A stretch of DNA of 8,385 nucleotides from positions 1 through 8,385 of the forward strand of contig SFER01000094.1 in NCBI GenBank assembly GCA_004557195.1, in the 5' to 3' direction. Shown in pieces: positions 1-6,307 of the stretch. Source of the DNA: Bacteroidales bacterium (lineage in GTDB: Bacteria; Bacteroidota; Bacteroidia; Bacteroidales; Muribaculaceae). Position 1 is the stretch's first letter. The number at the start of each line of letters is the position of its first letter. Made by a program: the position numbers and the translations under genes. The notes under the pieces were generated by a model. The model searched no databases, had not been told where the DNA came from, and saw nothing but the letters and a program-made list of their open reading frames with translations.

Positions 1-1127
1 ATAAAAACGATTTCAACCCGGTGAGCACAGGCGTGGTGTCGCTCGGAATTACCCCCGACGCACGCGGAGCCTCGCTCGGCGATGCGGGCGCGGCGACCGA
101 CCCGGATGTGAACTCGCAATTTTGGAACACATCGAAATATGCGTTTGCCTATTCCCAGGCAGGAGTGTCGCTCAGTTACACACCATGGCTTCGCAAACTT
201 GTGAATGACATTTTCCTTGCAAATCTTTCCGGCTATTGGAAATTGGGCAGCGGCGACAACCAAGCCATTAGTGCGAGCCTCCGCTATTTCTCGCTCGGCG
301 AAATCACGATGACCGACAATGAGGGGAATCTACAATCGTCGATTAACCCCTACGAAATGGCTTTTGACCTTGGCTATTCGCGCAAACTTTCGGAAAAATA
401 CTCTATGGGTGTGGCATTGCGCTATATCTACAGCAACCTTGCCTACAACGACGCATCATCGGGCGAGGAGCAGAAAGGCGGCTCGGCATTTGCCGTCGAT
501 ATCAACGGTTATTACACTACCTACCCGGTTATCGGGCGCAATGAGTGCCAATGGTCGTTTGGATGGAACATCTCGAATATCGGTAGCAAAATATCTTACA
601 ACGGCGGCAACGATGTGGCGTTCCTCCCCACCAACCTCAAGATAGGTACCACTTTCACATTCCCGATTGCCGACTACAACAACTTGTCGTTCTCGCTCGA
701 CTTGAACAAACTTCTTGTACCGACACGCCCTCGCCTTTCGGACTATGAGGACGACCCCGACGGACAAGCAAAATATGAGGACGACCTCCAGGAATGGAAA
801 GATATGTCGCCGATAAGCGGCATCTTCAAGTCGTTTACCGACGCACCCGGTGGCGCATCGGAGGAGTTGAAGGAAATCAACTACTCGATAGGCGCGGAAT
901 ATTCCTACAACCAGCAATTTTTCCTCCGCGCCGGCTATTTCCACGAGAACGCAATGAAGGGTAATCGCCAATATTTCGGCTTCGGTGCCGGCTTCTCGCT
1001 GAATGTGGTGAAACTCGATGCTTCCTACATGATTGCGACAGCGCAAAGCAGTCCGCTCGACCAGACATTGCGCTTCACCCTCACATTTGACATGGATGGA
1101 CTTAAAGACATCCTCGGACGCCGCTAA
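1..1127 (+). CDS. porV: Type IX secretion outer-membrane protein PorV (LptO), 5' end outside window
   Basis: Seen: the reading frame is open from the left edge (first full codon at 3) to TAA at 1125-1127, giving about 374 residues. A GTG at 21 could be read as a start, but codons before it (..NDFNP) continue the usual mature PorV N-terminus, so the gene is cut by the window and probably lacks a signal peptide of about 25-30 residues. The PorV hallmark LGITPDARGASLGDAGAAT, followed by DPDVNSQFWNTSKYAF, lies near the start. The rest alternates amphipathic beta strands with loops, as in a FadL-like outer-membrane barrel, with an acidic loop (DYEDDPDG) around residue 245. Known for the family: PorV is a T9SS outer-membrane protein that takes cargo carrying C-terminal signal domains from the translocon and delivers it to the PorU sortase. 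Inferred: porU may lie just upstream, as in Porphyromonas gingivalis. ispF follows after 11 nt. Confidence 0.88.
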   Translation, partial: KNDFNPVSTGVVSLGITPDARGASLGDAGAATDPDVNSQFWNTSKYAFAYSQAGVSLSYTPWLRKLVNDIFLANLSGYWKLGSGDNQAISASLRYFSLGEITMTDNEGNLQSSINPYEMAFDLGYSRKLSEKYSMGVALRYIYSNLAYNDASSGEEQKGGSAFAVDINGYYTTYPVIGRNECQWSFGWNISNIGSKISYNGGNDVAFLPTNLKIGTTFTFPIADYNNLSFSLDLNKLLVPTRPRLSDYEDDPDGQAKYEDDLQEWKDMSPISGIFKSFTDAPGGASEELKEINYSIGAEYSYNQQFFLRAGYFHENAMKGNRQYFGFGAGFSLNVVKLDASYMIATAQSSPLDQTLRFTLTFDMDGLKDILGRR

Positions 1128-1138
1128 ACTATACAGCC

Positions 1139-1630
1139 ATGGGAAGCAAGATAAGAGTGGGAATGGGATTTGATGTTCATCGTCTTGTAGAAGGGCGCGA
1201 ACTGTGGATAGGCGGAGTGAAAATCGAGCATAGCAAGGGTTTGCTCGGACATTCCGACGCCGATGTAGTGATTCACGCACTTTGCGACGCGATGCTCGGA
1301 GCCGCCAATTTGCGCGACATCGGCTTCCATTTTCCCGACAAAGACCCGAAATATAAGGGAATCGACAGCAAGAAACTACTTGCCGAAGTGAAAGAACTGC
1401 TCGCCGGCAACGGATGGCAACTCGGCAATGCCGACATCACCATCTGCGCCGAAGAGCCGAAAATGAACCCACACATTCCCGCAATGCAACACGCAATGGC
1501 ACAATGTGTGGGATGCCCCGACGAGGACATTTCGATTAAGGCTACAACCACCGAAAAACTCGGCTACACAGGTCGAGGCGAGGGAATCGCAGCCTATGCC
1601 ACCGTGCTCATTGAGCGCATCGAGAAATAA
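1139..1630 (+). CDS. ispF: 2-C-methyl-D-erythritol 2,4-cyclodiphosphate synthase
   Basis: IspF makes 2-C-methyl-D-erythritol 2,4-cyclodiphosphate from CDP-methylerythritol 2-phosphate, releasing CMP, in the cytosolic MEP pathway to isoprenoid precursors; the family works as a homotrimer with a divalent metal. Seen: 163 residues, full family length. The metal-ligand set is present as D12 and H14 (FDVH) and H46, with the H38-S39 loop (LLGHSDADV), the DIGFHFPD stretch at 60-67 and the CMP/trimer-interface signature ATTTEKLGYTGRGEGIAA at 135-152. All key residues are intact. The ATG at 1139 leaves four more residues before the conserved RVGxGFDVH than the E. coli protein has, which is normal. It begins 11 nt after porV and ends 11 nt before the next gene, so it is probably co-transcribed. 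I recall the same porV-ispF adjacency in P. gingivalis, which suggests old synteny rather than a functional link. Confidence 0.97.
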   Translation: MGSKIRVGMGFDVHRLVEGRELWIGGVKIEHSKGLLGHSDADVVIHALCDAMLGAANLRDIGFHFPDKDPKYKGIDSKKLLAEVKELLAGNGWQLGNADITICAEEPKMNPHIPAMQHAMAQCVGCPDEDISIKATTTEKLGYTGRGEGIAAYATVLIERIEK

Positions 1631-1641
1631 CACATCATGAT

Positions 1642-2268
1642 ATGAAACGCTTTATTATTACCGCACTTGCGGCAGTTGTGGCATTAAGCCTCAACGCCCA
1701 ATCAACCGACAAGAAGAGTGCAAAAAAGGATGGACCTTGGATTGAAGTGAACGGAGGTGTGAGCATCTCGAGCCTCAGCCGCATGAAAGACCACACAGGG
1801 TGGCACCTTGCGGCAATGTTTGAAACTGCAGCCAACAACAAGGGGGTGTATGTGAATACCGGCATCGCATACCGATTTAGAGGTGCAAGCGCTGTGGAAT
1901 ACAGCCAGCGAGAGGATATCAACTACCACGCAATGGAACTCCCTGTGAACATAGGCTACCGCTACCGCTTCAACAAGAAAATTGCCATTTTCGGCGAATT
2001 AGGACCGTATCTCGCCTATTGTTTCGGAGGGAAAACACATGTGCGCCGCGGCGATTGGTATGACCAGGAGTATGACACATTCAGCGAGCAGGTGCCACTC
2101 AACCATTTCGACTGCGGTATGGGAATAAAAGTGGGCGCAGAACTATTCGGGCGCATACCTGTATCGGCAGGATATATGTTTGGATTCCGCGACATGGGAT
2201 CGAATCTTGATTATGAGCGCAACTTCACTTGCCTTACCGTTTCGGTAGGGTACCGATTTAAATTATAA
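1642..2268 (+). CDS. Small secreted outer-membrane beta-barrel protein, first of a tandem pair
   Basis: No specific gene is recognised. Seen: 208 residues with a clear Sec signal peptide (KR, hydrophobic IITALAAVVALSL, likely cleavage after NA at residue 19), then a short Lys-rich spacer and repeated amphipathic, Gly/aromatic-rich strands ending in VSVGYRFKL. This fits the 8-stranded outer-membrane barrels common in Bacteroidota (OMP_b-brl / PorT-like architecture). There is no lipobox, plug, OmpA-type peptidoglycan domain or T9SS C-terminal domain. The ATG at 1642 is chosen because the nearby ATG at 1637 opens only a two-codon frame (ATG ATA TGA). The gene follows ispF by 11 nt and precedes a paralogue by 5 nt. 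Inferred: an outer-membrane protein of unknown role. A link to T9SS is possible from position only; a stand-alone surface or structural barrel is equally likely. Confidence 0.72.
   Translation: MKRFIITALAAVVALSLNAQSTDKKSAKKDGPWIEVNGGVSISSLSRMKDHTGWHLAAMFETAANNKGVYVNTGIAYRFRGASAVEYSQREDINYHAMELPVNIGYRYRFNKKIAIFGELGPYLAYCFGGKTHVRRGDWYDQEYDTFSEQVPLNHFDCGMGIKVGAELFGRIPVSAGYMFGFRDMGSNLDYERNFTCLTVSVGYRFKL
1949..1974 (+). repeat. 26-nt direct repeat, copy 1
   Basis: An exactly identical 26-nt stretch occurs here and at 2560-2585, one copy in each tandem barrel gene, covering the codons for IGYRYRFN. It contains an internal GGCTACCGCTACCGC run. The match ends sharply on both sides, while flanking DNA has diverged to paralogue level. 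It reflects shared ancestry of the two genes, possibly with local conversion or strong codon constraint. Confidence 0.85.
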
Positions 2269-2273
2269 CAGCG

Positions 2274-2876
2274 ATGAAAAAGATTATTGCAATGTTGCTT
2301 GTGACAGTGAGCACACTCTGCGCAAGCGCGAAAGGAGAACAGTACATGACCCTCGAAGGGGGTGTGGGCGTAGCGAGCATGAGCAAACTCGACTCGCGCA
2401 CCGGATTCCACCTTGGTGCAATCGCCGAGTTTCCACTCGCCAATGTAGATGACGGCGGATATGTGAATATCGGAGTGCTATTCAAGCTCAAAGGCGCGGA
2501 GAAAGAATACAGCGGGCTCGAAGCCAAAGTGAACCAATATTGCTTCGATGTGCCATTGCACATAGGCTACCGCTACCGCTTCAACCCCGGGTTTGCCCTC
2601 TTTGGCGAAATGGGACCCTATTTCGGCATCGGGTTGTTTGGCAAGACTTGGGCAAAGTCGGGAAACGAAAAAGTGAAAGCCGACACCTACAGCGACCTGG
2701 GCGGAGTGAAGCGCTTCGACTTCGGCATGGGCTTCAAGATAGGAGCCGAAGTGGCAGGATGCGTTCCCATAGCAATAGGATATGATTTCGGCGTGCTCAA
2801 CGTGAACAAAGACGGAGAGCCGGCGATGCGAAACAGCTACCTGTCGTTTTCGGTGGGCTACAGATTCAGTTTGTGA
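2274..2876 (+). CDS. Small secreted outer-membrane beta-barrel protein, second of a tandem pair
   Basis: No specific gene is recognised. Seen: 200 residues with a signal peptide (MKKIIAMLLVTVSTLCASA, likely cleavage after ASA at 19) and a barrel-like body aligned along its length with the preceding gene. Shared landmarks in the same order are GGVxxxSxS, G(W/F)HL, YVNxG, IGYRYRFN, (I/F)A(I/L)FGE(L/M)GPY, FGKT or GGKT, FD(C/F)GMG(I/F)K(V/I)GAE and SVGYRF(K/S)L. It lacks the Lys-rich spacer that follows the signal peptide in its neighbour. The overall similarity with scattered differences points to an old tandem duplication. The start lies 5 nt after the preceding stop, so translation is probably coupled. 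Its last 19 nt, encoding most of VGYRFSL, overlap the 3' end of folK on the other strand. Function is unknown; outer-membrane location is inferred from signal peptide and strand pattern. Confidence 0.72.
   Translation: MKKIIAMLLVTVSTLCASAKGEQYMTLEGGVGVASMSKLDSRTGFHLGAIAEFPLANVDDGGYVNIGVLFKLKGAEKEYSGLEAKVNQYCFDVPLHIGYRYRFNPGFALFGEMGPYFGIGLFGKTWAKSGNEKVKADTYSDLGGVKRFDFGMGFKIGAEVAGCVPIAIGYDFGVLNVNKDGEPAMRNSYLSFSVGYRFSL
2560..2585 (+). repeat. 26-nt direct repeat, copy 2
   Basis: Second copy of the 26-nt identity described at 1949-1974, in the corresponding place (IGYRYRFN) of the second barrel gene. Copies lie 611 nt apart in the same orientation, so recombination between them would fuse the two genes in frame. 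Confidence 0.85.
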
Positions 2877-3301
2877 GCATCACCGGCGGCTGCAAGGGCA
2901 CGGAGTTGATTGTAAGGAACCAAGAAGAAATCGCGGTCGTGCAAGTGGCGATGCGGCACAGTGAGCGCCGGAGAGTCGAGCACCACCCCTTCGATGTCCA
3001 TAATGTCGATGTCCACAATGCGGTCGGCATAAGAGCCATCGGGATTGCGGTGGCTGAGCGGCGAGATTTTGCGCTCAATGCGTTTCACGGTGTCGAGAAT
3101 ATCTTCGGGAGCGAGAGAAGAGCGGACAAGTACACCGATATTGAGAAACATATTGGGGGATGAGAAGCCCCAAGGCTCCGACTCCACAATGTCGCTGCGC
3201 AATGCAGTGCACCCAAAAGCCGCCTCTATCTCGGAGATAGCCCTTTCGATATTGGCGACGCGGTCGCCGAGATTAGTACCTATGTTAAGATAGACATTCA
3301 T
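2858..3301 (-). CDS. folK: 2-amino-4-hydroxy-6-hydroxymethyldihydropteridine pyrophosphokinase (HPPK)
   Basis: HPPK transfers pyrophosphate from ATP to 6-hydroxymethyl-7,8-dihydropterin, the step before dihydropteroate synthase in folate synthesis, in the cytosol. Seen: 147 residues from the ATG at 3301. The first strand motif LNIGTNLGDR (5-14), VESEPWG (39-45), FLN (52-54), the magnesium-binding DRIVDIDI with D97 and D99, and the closing PHRHLHDRDFFLVPYNQL (116-133) with H117 and R123 are all present. The frame extends upstream to a TTG at 3328, but family N-termini begin at the first strand, so the ATG at 3301 is preferred. The gene is a stand-alone HPPK with no FolB or FolP fusion. It lies downstream of infB behind a strong terminator, with no clear promoter in the 57-nt gap, so its transcription is unexplained. 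Its last 19 nt overlap the convergent barrel gene. Confidence 0.93.
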   Translation of the reverse strand: MNVYLNIGTNLGDRVANIERAISEIEAAFGCTALRSDIVESEPWGFSSPNMFLNIGVLVRSSLAPEDILDTVKRIERKISPLSHRNPDGSYADRIVDIDIMDIEGVVLDSPALTVPHRHLHDRDFFLVPYNQLRALAAAGDAHKLNL

Positions 3302-3302
3302 G

Positions 3303-3343
3303 AGAAAACAAAAGCGGCTGCACACCAAGAGATGGGCAGCCGC
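3303..3343 (-). terminator. Intrinsic terminator after infB
   Basis: On the - strand, 15 nt after the infB stop codon, GCGGCTGC (3343-3336) pairs perfectly with GCAGCCGC (3321-3314), an 8-bp GC-rich stem around a 14-nt loop. It is followed at once by TTTTGTTTTCT (3313-3303). This is a standard Rho-independent terminator for the rimP-nusA-infB operon. It works in one direction only, because the + strand side has no T-run. The T-tract ends two bases before the folK ATG. Confidence 0.87.
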
Positions 3344-3358
3344 AATATTATGTAACCG

Positions 3359-6220
3359 TTAGAGAGATTTCTTGATTTCCACTTCCTCGTAGGCTTCGAT
3401 AACGTCGCCCACCTTCACATCGTTGTAGCCGGCGATATTAAGACCGCAATCGTAGCCGAGAGCCACCTCCTTCACATCGTCCTTGAAGCGCTTGAGGCTA
3501 CCAAGTTCGCCTGAATAGACCACGATACCATCGCGAATGAGGCGCACCTTGCAGCTGCGCTTGATTTTGCCATCGCGGACGATAGCACCGGCGATAGTGC
3601 CCACCTTCGAGATGTGGTAGGTTTGAAGCACTTCGGCATTGCCGACCACCTCCTCCTTGATTTCGGGAGCGAGCATACCTTCCATAGCCGATTTCACATC
3701 CTCGATAGCGGCATAGATGATAGAATAGAGGCGGATTTCGACACCTTCACGCTCGGCAGCCTTCTTGGCAGCGCCCGAAGGACGCACCTGGAAGCCGATG
3801 ATAACGGCATCGGAAGCGGCGGCGAGGGTAACATCGCTTTCGCTGATAGCACCCACAGCCTTGTGGATTACGTTCACCTGGATTTCCTCGGTGGAGAGTT
3901 TAATCAACGAGTCGCTGAGAGCCTCGATAGAGCCATCGACATCGCCTTTGACGATGATGTTAAGTTCCTTGAAGTTGCCGATAGCACGGCGGCGACCGAT
4001 TTCCTCGAGGGTGAGGTGAGTTTGAGTGCGGAGCCCGAGTTCGCGTTGCAACTGTTCGCGCTTATTGGCAATTTCGCGAGCCTCTTGCTCGGTGTCCATT
4101 ACATTAAACTTGTCGCCGGCAGTCGGGGCGCCGTTAAGACCGAGGACGAGAGCCGGAGCCGAAGGACCTGCCTCCTTGATGCGTTGGTTACGCTCGTTGA
4201 ACATCGCCTTCACCTTACCGTAGTGAGTACCTGCGAGGATGATGTCGCCAACGCGGAGCGTACCTGTCTGCACGAGGAGAGTAGCCACATAGCCGCGACC
4301 TTTGTCGAGCGACGACTCGATGATAGAGCCGACAGCCTTGCGGTTGGGGTTAGCCTTAAGGTCGAGCATTTCGGCTTCGAGGAGCACCTTTTCCATGAGT
4401 TCATCCACTCCGGTACCCTTCTTAGCCGAGATTTCTTGCGACTGATATTTACCGCCCCAATCCTCGACGAGGTAGTTCATATTTGCGAGTTCCTCCTTGA
4501 TTTTTTCGGGGTTAGCGGCAGGCTTATCGATTTTGTTGATAGCGAAGATGATTGGCACACCGGCAGCGCTTGCGTGGTTGATAGCCTCGATAGTTTGAGG
4601 CATCACATTGTCGTCGGCAGCGACGATAATGATAACGATGTCGGTAACCTTAGCACCGCGGGCACGCATAGCGGTGAAAGCCTCGTGGCCCGGAGTATCG
4701 AGGAAAGTGATACGGCGGCCATCGGCGAGTTTCACGTTGTAGGCACCGATGTGCTGAGTGATACCACCCGCCTCACCGGCAATCACATTGGCGTTGCGGA
4801 TGTAGTCGAGCAACGAAGTTTTACCATGATCGACGTGACCCATTACGGTGACGATAGGCGGACGCTGGATGAGATCGGCTTCATCGTCCTCCTCTTCCTG
4901 GATAGCCTGAGCCACCTCGGCGCTCACATATTCGGTTTTGAAGCCAAATTCCTCGGCAACAATGTTTATAGTTTCGGCATCGAGGCGCTGGTTGATAGAA
5001 ACCATCACGCCGATGCTCATACAAGTGGCGATAACCTGGTTGACATTCACGTCCATCATCACAGCGAGGTCGTTGGCTGTAACAAATTCGGTGATTTTCA
5101 ACACCTTGCTCTCTGCTGCTTCTTGTTCGGAAGCCTCGCGCTCACGTTCGGCGAAAAGTTCGCGTTTCTCCTTGCGCCATTTCGAAGCCTTCTTCTGTGG
5201 CTTGTTGGTGAGACGTGCGAGAGTCTCTTTAATCTGTTTTTGTACCTCCTCCTCGTTAACTTCGGTTTTCAACGGGCGGCGGTTTTTCTCTTTCTTAGAG
5301 CCTTGAGCGGCAGCATTATTGTCTCTGTTATTTTTGTTTTTGCCACCTTTTTCGCGCTGAGGATTGTTGCCAATCTGGTTGGCGCTTTTCTCGATGTCGA
5401 TTTTCTCGGAATTGATGCGTTTGCGCTTGCTGCGACCCGAAGCGGAATCGCCGTTAGCTGCAGCAGCGGCATTGCGAGCCTTCTCCTTGTCGATGCGCTC
5501 CTTGCGACGCTCCTCCTTGCTCTTCTTCTTGGGGCGAGTTTGCGAATTAATAGCCGAGAGGTCGATTTTGCCCACTACATTGATAGAGAGACCGGTTTTT
5601 GGAGTGCCGAGAGTGAAAATTTCCTCTTTTGGTTCCTCGGTTTTGGGAGCCGGAGTTTCGGCAGGCTTAGGAGCCGGTTTCTGTTCCTGCTTGGGAGCGG
5701 GCGCAGGCTGAGCGGGGCGTTGCTGCGGCTTTTTGGGCTGCTCAGCAGGCTTTTGTTCTTTCGGCTTGGGCTGAGGTTCCTGCTTTTTGGGCTGCTCGGC
5801 GGGTTTCGGAGCAGGTTTCTGCACCGGTTTAGGCTCTTGTTTCACCTGTGGCTTCGGCTCCTGCTTTGGGGCAGATGCGGGCGCATCCTTTTGCGGTTGC
5901 GACTTGCGAGGCTCATCGAGATTGATTTTGTCGATAACTTTAGGTCCTTTCAACTCCACAGTTGTCGTAATCTCTACAGGTTTATCCTCCTTAGGCGTGG
6001 CGACTTTCTTCTCCTTCTGACGTTCCGAAGAGAATTTTTCCGATTGATGCTTAGTGTCCATATCGCTTTTGAAAGCCTTCACGAGCATCTCGTAGGCATC
6101 GTCGGAGATTCGCGTGTTGGGACCGGAGTCAACGGTAATGTTTTTCTTGTTGAGGAACTCAATAAGGGTTGAAATACCCACGTTCAGGTCTTTTGCTGCT
6201 TTACTTATTTTAATCGGCAT
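3359..6220 (-). CDS. infB: Translation initiation factor IF-2
   Basis: IF-2 is the GTPase that places fMet-tRNA on the 30S subunit and promotes 50S joining. Seen: 953 residues, the long form usual in Bacteroidota. An N-terminal IF2_N domain (about 1-50; MPIKISKAAKDLNVG) is followed by a Pro/Lys/Gln/Glu-rich linker (about 110-200), a strongly charged, probably helical segment (230-370) and a second IF2_N-like domain (about 373-430). The G domain has G1 GHVDHGKT at 461-468, G3 DTPGH at 508-512, G4 NKID at 562-565 and G5 SAK at 598-600. The beta-barrel domain II (GSIIESSLDKGRGYVATLL), domain III (IVKGDVDGSIEAL) and C-terminal tRNA-binding domain follow. All GTPase motifs are intact. The ATG at 6220 gives the expected IF2_N start. 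It lies 87 nt after nusA with a hairpin between them and is followed by a terminator. Confidence 0.98.
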   Translation of the reverse strand: MPIKISKAAKDLNVGISTLIEFLNKKNITVDSGPNTRISDDAYEMLVKAFKSDMDTKHQSEKFSSERQKEKKVATPKEDKPVEITTTVELKGPKVIDKINLDEPRKSQPQKDAPASAPKQEPKPQVKQEPKPVQKPAPKPAEQPKKQEPQPKPKEQKPAEQPKKPQQRPAQPAPAPKQEQKPAPKPAETPAPKTEEPKEEIFTLGTPKTGLSINVVGKIDLSAINSQTRPKKKSKEERRKERIDKEKARNAAAAANGDSASGRSKRKRINSEKIDIEKSANQIGNNPQREKGGKNKNNRDNNAAAQGSKKEKNRRPLKTEVNEEEVQKQIKETLARLTNKPQKKASKWRKEKRELFAEREREASEQEAAESKVLKITEFVTANDLAVMMDVNVNQVIATCMSIGVMVSINQRLDAETINIVAEEFGFKTEYVSAEVAQAIQEEEDDEADLIQRPPIVTVMGHVDHGKTSLLDYIRNANVIAGEAGGITQHIGAYNVKLADGRRITFLDTPGHEAFTAMRARGAKVTDIVIIIVAADDNVMPQTIEAINHASAAGVPIIFAINKIDKPAANPEKIKEELANMNYLVEDWGGKYQSQEISAKKGTGVDELMEKVLLEAEMLDLKANPNRKAVGSIIESSLDKGRGYVATLLVQTGTLRVGDIILAGTHYGKVKAMFNERNQRIKEAGPSAPALVLGLNGAPTAGDKFNVMDTEQEAREIANKREQLQRELGLRTQTHLTLEEIGRRRAIGNFKELNIIVKGDVDGSIEALSDSLIKLSTEEIQVNVIHKAVGAISESDVTLAAASDAVIIGFQVRPSGAAKKAAEREGVEIRLYSIIYAAIEDVKSAMEGMLAPEIKEEVVGNAEVLQTYHISKVGTIAGAIVRDGKIKRSCKVRLIRDGIVVYSGELGSLKRFKDDVKEVALGYDCGLNIAGYNDVKVGDVIEAYEEVEIKKSL
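5728..5797 (-). repeat. Imperfect repeat in the IF-2 linker, 54-nt period
   Basis: A 16-nt block (GCTTTTTGGGCTGCTC on the + strand) is repeated exactly at 5728-5743 and 5782-5797, 54 nt or 18 codons apart. In the protein it gives two copies of PAEQPKK at residues 140-146 and 158-164, within a longer run of PKP/QEP/PAP units. Such linkers vary in length between strains of many bacteria; slippage or unequal recombination in multiples of three is the likely source. Confidence 0.75.
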
Positions 6221-6280
6221 ATTTAATTAAGAGAATTGTTTTGAAATAAAGGAAAAAAGAATAAAATGGAGTTGAGAAGG

Positions 6281-6301
6281 AGTCCCGCACGAGGCGGGAC
6301 T
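6281..6301 (-). promoter_or_regulatory. Perfect hairpin between nusA and infB
   Basis: AGTCCCGC (6281-6288) and GCGGGACT (6294-6301) form an 8-bp perfect stem with a 5-nt loop, starting 6 nt after the nusA stop on the - strand. No T-run follows directly: 13 mixed bases (CCTTCTCAACTCC) come first, then a T-rich stretch (6267-6253). It therefore does not fit a standard terminator. It may be an RNA-processing or 3'-end stabilising element, or a weak attenuator setting infB levels relative to nusA. No Bacteroidota promoter box is visible in the 87-nt gap. Confidence 0.6.
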
Positions 6302-6307
6302 TATAGA

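Noticed and set aside
21..23. GTG at 21 as the true porV start
   Set aside because: The frame is open upstream to the window edge, and the residues before GTG continue the normal mature PorV sequence; starting here would also give no signal peptide.
456..1280. 274-codon - strand frame opposite porV and the start of ispF
   Set aside because: It spans two well-supported + strand genes, has no family resemblance and no promoter; a complement artefact.
3302..3328. TTG start of folK at 3328
   Set aside because: It would add nine residues not found in HPPK and start inside the infB terminator; the ATG at 3301 matches the family N-terminus.
3614..6172. 852-codon open frame on the + strand opposite infB
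   Set aside because: It is the reverse complement of the unmistakable infB gene. The translation is low-complexity (Leu/Phe/Arg runs opposite the Pro/Lys linker) and has no recognisable domain; codon bias of infB keeps this frame open.
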